From: Planctomycetota bacterium
GTDB lineage: Bacteria; Planctomycetota; Planctomycetia; Isosphaerales; Isosphaeraceae
Direction of reading: 5' to 3'
DNA: 41,095 bases
Assembly (NCBI GenBank): GCA_028291545.1
Contig: JAQGHR010000064.1
Location: forward strand, 1-41,095
Made by a program: the position numbers and the translations under genes. Shown here one piece after another: positions 26,746 to 33,106 of the stretch. Below the pieces are notes generated by a model. It was not told where the DNA came from. It searched no databases and was given only the letters and a program-made list of their open reading frames with translations. Positions within the stretch are counted from its first letter, which is position 1. Every line of letters starts with the position of its first letter.

Positions 26746-27081
26746 GATCGAGTCCATCGGGAAGTGCCCCTTTAATCGGAGGGCGCACGCACGGGGTGTC
26801 CCACTCGATTTTGGCGTCTGGGTGACTGGGGTCGAGCCGGCGCCGCCGGCTCGCCCCGGCCCTGGGGCGCCGACCGCCAGCCGGGGGCTCGCCGGCGGCG
26901 CCGGCTCGACCCCAGCCACCCAGACGGTATTGCGAATTGGCAGGAGGATAATGGTTGACCCAGGCTCATTGAGAAGTGAAAATCGCCATGCGACAATCCT
27001 TCTCTTGCCAATGGACAATGGCTGCAAGGCGTAAGGCCCGTTCTCTTGGGCCGCCAGCGCGGAATATAGGGGGAATCGGCT
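26746..27081. other. 336-base gap holding a large palindrome
   Basis: No gene seen. The gap holds the 34-bp-arm inverted repeat described separately. After about 26935 the composition becomes noticeably less GC-rich, which continues into the tcmP gene. Confidence 0.6.
26816..26925. repeat. Large GC-rich inverted repeat (34-bp arms) upstream of tcmP
   Basis: Arms 26816-26849 and 26892-26925 are reverse complements at 33 of 34 bases. Each arm includes CGAGCCGGC / GCCGGCTCG-type inner symmetry, so nested hairpins can form. It does not contain GTAG and so differs from the other palindromes here. It marks the junction between the glycan block and the less GC-rich tcmP/DUF5131 pair, and could also stop transcription from the DUF1080 gene. 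Confidence 0.85.
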
Positions 27082-28242
27082 ATGGGCGATTTTTTCGATA
27101 AGAAACGCGAATGGTCCAAGTACAAGGATTTTATCCTTGGGTATTATCTCACTCCTTATATTTCCAAACTTCATAAATTGAATCGACCTATAATTATAAT
27201 CGACTGTTTCGCAGGTCGGGGAGAATTCAGAGATGGCGAACCGGGCTCGCCGCTCATCATCGCCAGAGCCGTGAAGCCATGGCACGACAAGGGTGTACCG
27301 ATCCGCTGTCTGTTCATTGAGGACGACCCAAAAAATTACGAACACCTCTCGACGATTATGGTGGATTACCGAGGTTTCTGTGAGACCAGGCTTGGCTCCT
27401 TTGACGACCAACTCGACCAGATCGCCAGATTGGCTCAATCCAATTCGCTGTTTCTGTACATCGATCCCTACACTATCAGAGGGTTGATCTTTGATCGAAT
27501 AAGTGCTGTTTACGACCAGATTCACAAGGCGCGATCCAGCGTCGAGGTCTTGATAAACTTTAACGCAGCCACGTTCATGCGATGGGCTCTAGCCGCTTTA
27601 CAGCGGCACCAGGATATTCCTGTCAGCACGGCCGAAGAGTTGGTCGACCAGCTTGAGGACGCTTCAAGCGGTGCGTTGGAACTTGATATACTTGACTCAA
27701 TCGCTGGAGGAGACTATTGGAAGGCGATCGCCCTTCGTCCAGATCGTAGTTTCACCGAAAAGCTACAACGATTCACGAGATTATATCAGGAACAGATGAC
27801 GAAGTTTTTTAATTATATAGTGAATTATCCAATAAAAGAAAAATACCATCATAGTGTGCCCAAATACTATCTGATCTTTGCAACACGGCATGGGGATGGT
27901 CTGGAATTGATCAACGACGCTATGTGCAAAGCCAGATTACAGTTCCTTGGGAAGCAGTTCAATCAGAACATGCTCTTTGATTTAATCCCAGAACGTGAAG
28001 TAGCCAATCTTTCAGAATTGCGGAGAACCCTTCTATCGATCTCGCCCTCGGATGGCTCGATATCTCGGAAAGCTTTACGGCAGAAAGGGCTTCTCAAACA
28101 CTTCGGGCGGTTCGAGAAGAAAGACTTTGATGCTGCGATCGCTGCACTTATTGAATCCGGGGAATTGTACAGTAGCACTGGGAAGGCTCGCATCAATGAT
28201 GGCGTCCTTCTCAGCGCCATTCCATTCAAGCCAAGTGGTTGA
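27082..28242 (+). CDS. tcmP: Three-Cys-motif partner protein TcmP
   Basis: 386 residues. It matches the TcmP family in overall pattern: FFDKKREWSKYKDFILGYYLTPY at the start, IIIIDCFAGRGEF (37-49), GSPLIIARAV, IRCLFIEDDPKNYEHL, and FLYIDPYTIRG (about 125-135). The DxFAGxG and DPY motifs resemble motifs I and IV of Rossmann-fold methyltransferases, so a SAM-dependent or nucleic-acid-modifying activity is possible (inference). The C-terminal third looks like a winged helix (about 320-380). The family is named for pairing with DUF5131 'three-Cys-motif' proteins, and one lies convergently next door with a 17-base overlap of 3' ends. The gene is less GC-rich than its neighbours, suggesting transfer. 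Confidence 0.88.
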   Translation: MGDFFDKKREWSKYKDFILGYYLTPYISKLHKLNRPIIIIDCFAGRGEFRDGEPGSPLIIARAVKPWHDKGVPIRCLFIEDDPKNYEHLSTIMVDYRGFCETRLGSFDDQLDQIARLAQSNSLFLYIDPYTIRGLIFDRISAVYDQIHKARSSVEVLINFNAATFMRWALAALQRHQDIPVSTAEELVDQLEDASSGALELDILDSIAGGDYWKAIALRPDRSFTEKLQRFTRLYQEQMTKFFNYIVNYPIKEKYHHSVPKYYLIFATRHGDGLELINDAMCKARLQFLGKQFNQNMLFDLIPEREVANLSELRRTLLSISPSDGSISRKALRQKGLLKHFGRFEKKDFDAAIAALIESGELYSSTGKARINDGVLLSAIPFKPSG

Positions 28243-29086
28243 CTGCCTTGTAGATTTTGGCGATCTGGCGGGCCTGCACCGCTTCCGGCCATTCTTCCCA
28301 ATCGCCCGCGTGATTGTCTTTGAAGAACAATTTTTCGCCCGATTCGACGACATTCGAGCCTAATTGCTTCAAGAAATACGGCACTCCGAGTGTCGCACAT
28401 TGCGAGATGAGCGACCTGGCCCAGGACAGGTCAAACGGGCGCGCGCCGCGGCCGGATTCGCCGCCGTGGATGACCCAGTCGATGCGGGGGAGCCAGGGGA
28501 GGAGGTCGATGGGTTCAACCTGGGGCTCGACGGAGAGGAAATGGATCGTGCGCTCGTCGCCGACCTGAACGAGAGACTTGATGCGGCTGGTGGTGGCCTG
28601 GGCGGTGAGGCTGGTCCCGGCCCAGAGGTTGGGAGGCCAGGAGATGCCTTGCAGGCCGAGCCAGCGGGAAAACTTCGCCATGCGGTCGGGGCGCTTCGAG
28701 AGCCAGAGCCACTGGTGACGCTGTCCCGGCTCGGTGCGGACATTCGCGATGATCTCGTCGCGGAGGTATTCGAAGGGGACCGTCGCGGAGAGCGAATCGC
28801 TCATGTCGGAGACGAAGATGATCCGGGGCAGGCCGTTAAGCCAGGGCTTTTCGGCGCGGGCCTTCCCTCGCAGGTCGGGCCAGCTCGCGGCCTCGCGCAT
28901 CCGGCCGGGAAACTGGGTGACAACGTCGAAGGAGGGCGAATAACCGGGCGTCGCGCCACCGAACCGGACATGGAGCGTCCCGGCGTAACAGGTCTTGCGC
29001 TGGGGACCCCAGATTTCGCAGCCTTCGCATCCCATCGTGGGGTTCACGGTGGAATCGCACCATTGGATCTTGGTCTTCACGCTCAT
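28226..29086 (-). CDS. DUF5131 (phage Gp37/Gp68-like) three-Cys-motif protein
   Basis: 286 residues from ATG 29086. The N-terminus has KIQWCDSTVNPTMGCEGC followed by KTCYAG: Cys20, Cys23 and Cys33 form the three-Cys motif, which resembles an iron-sulphur or radical-SAM-type site, plus an extra Cys10. Other family motifs are IIFVSDMSDSL, RHQWLWLSKRPDRM, NLWAGTSL, FLSVEPQVEPIDL, VIHGGESGRGARPFD and PYFLKQLGS. The domain occurs in phages and mobile regions; its activity is unknown. An upstream in-frame ATG at 29119 would add 11 residues lacking family features. Its stop overlaps that of tcmP by 17 bases, so the two can only be expressed from opposite promoters. Confidence 0.9.
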   Translation of the reverse strand: MSVKTKIQWCDSTVNPTMGCEGCEIWGPQRKTCYAGTLHVRFGGATPGYSPSFDVVTQFPGRMREAASWPDLRGKARAEKPWLNGLPRIIFVSDMSDSLSATVPFEYLRDEIIANVRTEPGQRHQWLWLSKRPDRMAKFSRWLGLQGISWPPNLWAGTSLTAQATTSRIKSLVQVGDERTIHFLSVEPQVEPIDLLPWLPRIDWVIHGGESGRGARPFDLSWARSLISQCATLGVPYFLKQLGSNVVESGEKLFFKDNHAGDWEEWPEAVQARQIAKIYKAVNHLA

Positions 29087-29140
29087 GGGGGTCTCCACGG
29101 ATAGTGTACCCATCCGCACGTCCGCGAGAAACCCCCAGGA

Positions 29141-29740
29141 TCATCGTCCGGGCGCGGCGCGTCCGACCATTGTCCGAGAAATCACGCCTCCGCCGAACGC
29201 CATGAGCAGGGCGACGAGCGAGTGGCCGATGCGGAGGAAGCTCTCGGAGCTACGGCCTGAGCCGACCAGGCCGCGATAGAAGGCGATCGAGCTCCTACGC
29301 TGCGCCTGGCTCGTCCATGTCGAATTCGTCTTCAGGAGCGAAGGCTTGACCTGGCCGGAGGCGCCGGTGACGTAAAGATCAACCCCCCCGTCGGAGTCCA
29401 TGTCGATAAACGCCAGGCCCGTCGGATTGTTCACCCTGGGCATCTTCGAGTCGAGAAGCATCAGGCCCATCCCGGTGGGCAAACGGTTCTCGATCGCGGG
29501 GATGAGGCTGGCCACCAGATAGACCCATCCGAAGAGCGCGAATCCCAGCCAGAACGCCCGTGGCCGATCGGGGCGATGAACGGCCCCGAGGACGGCGGTG
29601 AGAAGGATCAGCACCGTGATGCCGAAGAGCCCGACGTCCCAGGCGTCTGTGGCCGCGCGAAGGGCCGCCAGGCCGACGGCGACCAGCACGACGACGACCA
29701 GGATGCTGGCGATCGTGAACCGAGGGCGTTTCATGCTCAC
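29141..29740 (-). CDS. Small membrane protein with DxDxDGxxD loop
   Basis: 199 residues, function unknown. Predicted membrane helices lie at about 10-30, 36-55, 62-82 and 170-188. Between helices 3 and 4 is a soluble segment containing FIDMDSDGGVDLYV (Asp113, 115, 117, 121), an EF-hand/FG-GAP-type calcium-binding loop. The N-terminus (KRPRFTIASILVVVVLVAVGLAALRAATDAWD) is of a type I associate with planctomycete inner-membrane proteins. ATG 29734 (second Met) is an equally good start. The stop lies about 55 bases from the DUF5131 start, so it may be read independently. Confidence 0.7.
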   Translation of the reverse strand: MSMKRPRFTIASILVVVVLVAVGLAALRAATDAWDVGLFGITVLILLTAVLGAVHRPDRPRAFWLGFALFGWVYLVASLIPAIENRLPTGMGLMLLDSKMPRVNNPTGLAFIDMDSDGGVDLYVTGASGQVKPSLLKTNSTWTSQAQRRSSIAFYRGLVGSGRSSESFLRIGHSLVALLMAFGGGVISRTMVGRAAPGR

Positions 29741-29865
29741 CTCCCGGACCGAGGAGCGAACGAGCCTGTCGGCCTGGATCTTAAATCATTCGTCGATCGG
29801 GTTCAACAACGTGCCTGATCGGGCCGACGCGCGATCCGCCTAGGTCGCTCCCCGCTTCGTGGAAC

Positions 29866-29887
29866 GTAGGGCACGCTATTGCGTGCC
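29866..29887 (+). repeat. REP-like element: GTAG + 7-bp hairpin
   Basis: GTAG is followed directly by GGCACGC-TATT-GCGTGCC, a perfect 7-bp stem with a 4-base loop. A partial copy in inverted orientation (GTAGGGCACGCTA) is at 32264-32276 on the minus strand. The two flank the IS66/toxin-remnant block. Confidence 0.75.
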
Positions 29888-29919
29888 TCATGATTCGGCA
29901 CGCAAATGATCGTTTCCGA

Positions 29920-29932
29920 GTAACCGTTCACG
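29920..29932 (+). repeat. IS66-like terminal inverted repeat (left end)
   Basis: GTAACCGTTCACG begins 55 bases before the transposase start and resembles IS66 ends as well as the end at 115-127. I could not place the matching right end with confidence. Confidence 0.45.
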
Positions 29933-29974
29933 CCCCGAGTTGCATGGTCAGCGCCGCCTGACTATAACGGCGGC

Positions 29975-31420
29975 ATGAACTGTCCGCACGCGGTCCCCCA
30001 ATACATCTGGGACAGTCTTACGGACGAGGCCCGTGCGGTCATCGGGGCCGTCGTCGACGGGTTGGAGGAGCGGCTCGCGGAGGCGGAACTGCAGATCCAG
30101 GAGTTGCGGGCCCGCCTCGACCAGAACTCCGCCAACAGCTCCAAGCCGCCGTCCACCGACCCGATCGGTGTGAAGCGGAGGCCGCCCACGCCGCCGTCGA
30201 AGAAGCGCCGGGGTGGCCAGGAGGGACACCCCCGGCGGATGAGGGCATTGATATCGCCGGAGCGCGTCGCCTCGGTCACCGAGTGCAAGCCGACGTCGTG
30301 TCGTCGTTGCGGGCACGCGCTCTCCGGTGAGGACTCCGAGCCGCTGCGGCACCAGGTCGCCGAACTGCCCCCCATCGAGCCGGAGGTCCACGAGTACCGG
30401 CTGCATCGGCTCGTGTGCCGCCACTGCAACACCGTCACCCGCGGGGCATTGCCCGCTGGCGTGCCGCGCACGGCATTCGGCCCCCGACTGCACGCGGTGC
30501 TCAGCGTGCTCACCGGGGCCTACCGGCTGAGCAAGCGACAGGTCGCGCAGTTGTGCTCCGACCTGCTGGGCCTGACGATCTCCGTCGGCATGATCGCCAA
30601 GCTGGAGCGGGTCACGGCCGATGTGCTCGAACAACCGGTGTCTGAACTGGCCGAGGCGGTAAAGACAGCTGAGGCGGCGAACATCGACGAGACGGGCTGG
30701 CGGGAAAGCGGCCGCAAGGCCTGGCTGTGGGTCGTGGTGACCGGCCTGGGGATCGTCTTCCGCATCGTTCGATCCCGGGCCGGCGCGGTCGTCGCGGGCC
30801 TGCTCGGTGAGGAGCCCAAGCCGATCGTCATCAGCGACCGCTTCCCCGGTTACGAGTGGATCGAGCTGCAGTCGAGACAGGTTTGCTGGGCCCATCTCCG
30901 TCGCGACTTCCAGGCGATGATCGACCGCGACGGCGATGGAGCGGAGGTCGGGCGGCAACTCCTCCGGCAGTCGAACAAGCTCTTCGAGTACTGGCACAAG
31001 GTGCGCGACGGGACCATCCGACGATCGACCTTCCTCCGATACATGGCCTGGCTGCGCCCCGTGGTGCGGTCGAGTCTGGAGCGTGGGTCGCAGTGCGCCT
31101 GCGCCAAGACAGCGGCGACGTGCGGTGAGCTCCTGCGCCTGTGGCATTGCCTGTGGACCTTCACGCGCGTCGAGGGGGTCGAGCCGACGAACAACGCGGC
31201 CGAGCGGGCGCTGCGGCACGCGGTGATCTGGCGGCGGATCAGCGGCGGGACCGACAGCGAGGCGGGGAGCCGGTACGTGGAGCGGATGCTGTCGGCGGTG
31301 GCGACATGCCGGCAGCAAAAGCGCAGCGTGTCGGAGTACCTCACGCGATGCCACCGATCTCGGCTCGCCGGCCATCCGATACCATCCCTGCTCACAGTCC
31401 CCGCCTCCTCGGCCGCCTGA
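29975..31420 (+). CDS. IS66 family transposase
   Basis: 481 residues, apparently intact. An N-terminal coiled coil (about 30-55; EERLAEAELQIQELRARL) with DQNSANSSKPPSTDP is followed by a basic linker and an IS66 zinc-binding domain (CKPTSCRRCG ... VCRHCNTVTRG). The catalytic DDE domain has NIDETGWRESG, VISDRFPGYEW and CWAHLRRDFQAM, and the terminal acidic motif EPTNNAAERALRHAVIWRRISGG. The C-terminal extension after the DDE domain is short. It moves the element by cut-and-paste or copy-out DNA transposition. It sits next to a polymorphic-toxin remnant, and a second IS66-type end at the left edge of the window also sits next to a toxin remnant. Confidence 0.95.
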   Translation: MNCPHAVPQYIWDSLTDEARAVIGAVVDGLEERLAEAELQIQELRARLDQNSANSSKPPSTDPIGVKRRPPTPPSKKRRGGQEGHPRRMRALISPERVASVTECKPTSCRRCGHALSGEDSEPLRHQVAELPPIEPEVHEYRLHRLVCRHCNTVTRGALPAGVPRTAFGPRLHAVLSVLTGAYRLSKRQVAQLCSDLLGLTISVGMIAKLERVTADVLEQPVSELAEAVKTAEAANIDETGWRESGRKAWLWVVVTGLGIVFRIVRSRAGAVVAGLLGEEPKPIVISDRFPGYEWIELQSRQVCWAHLRRDFQAMIDRDGDGAEVGRQLLRQSNKLFEYWHKVRDGTIRRSTFLRYMAWLRPVVRSSLERGSQCACAKTAATCGELLRLWHCLWTFTRVEGVEPTNNAAERALRHAVIWRRISGGTDSEAGSRYVERMLSAVATCRQQKRSVSEYLTRCHRSRLAGHPIPSLLTVPASSAA

Positions 31421-31496
31421 ATCTATACGGGTCCCTCCCGAGGACACCTCGGGGCGGAGGTGATGCGACGACGCCTGGGCCGAAAGCGGGGCGCCC

Positions 31497-31724
31497 TCAT
31501 CCGGTCGGCGGATCGCCGGGCGGCGGGCACTCCGAGTAACCTCGGTCCTTGAGGTATTCGATCGCACCACGCCAGGCGTCGGGGGCCTCCTCGAAGCCGA
31601 TCTCGACCGTATCGCCCTCCTCGACGCAGGCGCTCCCGTCATCGAAGACGACGAGTCTGCGAAGGGATCGCAGGCCGTCCTCTATCTTCTCGAACCAAGT
31701 CACACGCTCGCCGACGTTACTCAT
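31497..31724 (-). CDS. Small acidic protein, candidate immunity protein
   Basis: 75 residues, no family recognised. It starts at ATG 31724, overlapping the stop of the toxin-like fragment (ATGA). That order and spacing are typical of a cognate immunity gene placed directly after a polymorphic-toxin C-terminal domain. The sequence is acidic (VVFDDGSACVEEGDTVEIGFEEAPDAW), which fits many immunity proteins. The immunity role is inferred from position only. Confidence 0.55.
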   Translation of the reverse strand: MSNVGERVTWFEKIEDGLRSLRRLVVFDDGSACVEEGDTVEIGFEEAPDAWRGAIEYLKDRGYSECPPPGDPPTG

Positions 31725-32128
31725 GGTGTCGGTCCCAAAGTTGGGACAGGGAGCCTGGCCCCCATGTCTGCTCGCGGATCGATGATTACTGAACTTCGTT
31801 GGCCCAGCCCCCGCAGGGTTCTCAGATCAGCCCCAGAATACTTCAATCTCCCGCTCGGGTGGGTGTGGGCAATGACTCGATCGACGTACCTCCCGACCGG
31901 CACGCTCGTAGGACCACCCATCCGGATGATACGTCGTCCGCTCTGCATTCGGAGCAAGGCGACCTCATTGCCGGATACCCGCGTCAGATCGGACATCATC
32001 GTCCTGATGCCGGTCGTACCGGCCGGAACCTCGATGTCAGCTCCGAGTTTGAGGCGTTGTAGCAGTACCTGGTCAACTTCACCGAGGAAGCTGCCATCCG
32101 CCGCGTGAACGCCTACGTTTCCGATTTA
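31721..32128 (-). pseudogene. Orphan polymorphic-toxin C-terminal domain with JAMM-like motif
   Basis: A minus-strand frame is open from just after a TAA (near 32131) to the TGA at 31721, giving about 135 residues from NVGVHAADGSFLGEVDQV to the C-terminus. It contains GNEVALLRMQSGRRIIRMGG and then IAHTHPSGRLKYSGADL, a JAB/JAMM-type metal-peptidase signature (HxHPSG-x5-S-x2-D), then QRSSVIIDP. This is the kind of domain found at the end of RHS-type toxins. The delivery part is absent and there is no good start until ATG 31999, so it is probably a displaced cassette. The next gene overlaps it by ATGA. Confidence 0.6.
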
Positions 32129-32147
32129 TTCCGGACAGGAGTTCCTG

Positions 32148-32227
32148 CCGGTAGGTCCGACTTCAGTCGGTCCTTCCACTCGGAAATGGAAGAGGGTTTA
32201 AGGACCGACTTAAGTCGGACCTACCGG
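32148..32227. repeat. REP-like inverted pair (28-bp arms)
   Basis: Arms 32148-32175 and 32200-32227 match at 27 of 28 bases around a 24-base spacer. Each arm has GTAG followed by an inner near-palindrome (GTCCGACTT(C/A)AGTCGG), so this is two REP-like units in opposite orientation. It lies in the gap between the toxin remnant and the sigma-factor gene. Confidence 0.85.
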
Positions 32228-32263
32228 GGGATGGCGTCATCGGAAGAAATCGGAAACCTTCAT

Positions 32264-32276
32264 TAGCGTGCCCTAC
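32264..32276 (-). repeat. Partial inverted copy of the GTAGGGCACGCTA element
   Basis: The minus strand reads GTAGGGCACGCTA, identical to 29866-29878. The identity extends weakly outward (GGAA before it in both), and the 3' half of the hairpin is missing. Together the copies bracket the IS66 and toxin fragment. Confidence 0.6.
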
Positions 32277-32324
32277 CTTCCGTCTGGCAAGCGTCTGTTT
32301 AGCATGCTATCGGGTTGATCCATC

Positions 32325-32951
32325 CTAGGGGAGAGGATCTCCCAGCTCCTCACGCAGACGGCGCAGGACCCGGGACTTGGCGACGCGGACGGCGCCGGGG
32401 CTCATGGAAAGCTCAAGGCCGACGTCCTTGGGAGAACGGCCCTCGACGGTGGTGCGCAGGAAGGCTTGCCAGGTCGGTTCCTCGAATTCCTGGCGGACCA
32501 TGTCGAGCACGCGGCGGAAGAAGCGGCTGTCCCAGTCGTCCTCGGAGACCGCGCTGCCGGAGTCGGAAGGGGCGGGGAACTGGGCGAGCCGGTGCTGCGC
32601 GTCGGTCCCGCCCACGGCGTCGACCTCGTGAGCGGCCTTGCGGAAATGATCGCGGATCTTATTTTCCGTGATGGTCCGCAGCCAGCCCCGGAACGTGTCG
32701 GTCACCTCCTGCTTGCGGAACGGTTTCAGATGCGTGGCAACGGCCTGGAAGACTTCCTGCACGATGTCGGCAGCGTCCGATTCGCGCAAGCCTCGCCGCC
32801 GGCACCAGTAGAACACCAGGGGCGCATAGAGCACGCTGAGCCGGTCCCAGGCCAGGGAATCGCCCTCGCGGGCGCGGCCCAGCAGGCTCTTGGACGTCGA
32901 CAGGGGAGAGCGGTTTTCCCCTTCGCTCGATCCCGCGTTAGGATGGGGCAT
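32325..32951 (-). CDS. ECF-type RNA polymerase sigma factor
   Basis: 208 residues from ATG 32951; ATG 33002 would add 17 residues of low-complexity leader. The region 2 segment is LLGRAREGDSLAWDRLSVLYAPLVFYWCRRRGLRESDAADIVQEVFQAV with FRGWLRTITENKIRDHFRK. Region 4 is FLRTTVEGRSPKDVGLELSMSPGAVRVAKSRVLRRLREEL. The extended linker between regions 2 and 4 (about 95-135) is typical of planctomycete ECF factors. It is divergent from a Ser/Thr kinase across about 155 bases, a common planctomycete pairing that suggests kinase signalling feeds into sigma activity. No anti-sigma gene is seen. Confidence 0.92.
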   Translation of the reverse strand: MPHPNAGSSEGENRSPLSTSKSLLGRAREGDSLAWDRLSVLYAPLVFYWCRRRGLRESDAADIVQEVFQAVATHLKPFRKQEVTDTFRGWLRTITENKIRDHFRKAAHEVDAVGGTDAQHRLAQFPAPSDSGSAVSEDDWDSRFFRRVLDMVRQEFEEPTWQAFLRTTVEGRSPKDVGLELSMSPGAVRVAKSRVLRRLREELGDPLP

Positions 32952-33106
32952 GGTGGGGGAGAGACTCGGCCTCGGAACGCGTGATCCGGCTCGGTGAGCC
33001 ACCCGGAATCATGCGGCGCGGCGGGATTCCCCACAAGGGAAAAATGTTGTGTAACGCTCCTCCGTTCCTGGGTTGGGGCGCCGCGATTCGCGTGAGGAGA
33101 TTGGTA

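Larger units (their letters stand above)
29920..31420 (+). mobile_element. IS66-family insertion sequence (right boundary not located)
   Basis: This contains one IS66 transposase, with no tnpA/tnpB accessory genes, as in the single-gene IS66 subgroup. The left terminal-repeat candidate is at 29920. The coordinates given end at the transposase stop; the true right end lies somewhere beyond 31420. Confidence 0.75.

Noticed and set aside
25822..27525. 567-residue minus-strand open frame across DUF1080 and the start of tcmP
   Set aside because: It crosses two well-supported plus-strand genes and two palindromes, and shows no family features.
29914..31541. TCCGAGTAACC repeated directly at 29914 and 31531 as an IS target duplication
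   Set aside because: It is longer than the usual 8 bp for IS66, and the first copy overlaps the presumed IS end rather than flanking it.
32103..32115. Minus-strand GTAGGCGTTCACG as the right end of the IS66 element starting at 29920
   Set aside because: It matches 11/13 bases of the left end in the right orientation, but it lies inside the toxin-tip reading frame and would force the element to include the toxin and immunity genes. A chance match cannot be excluded.
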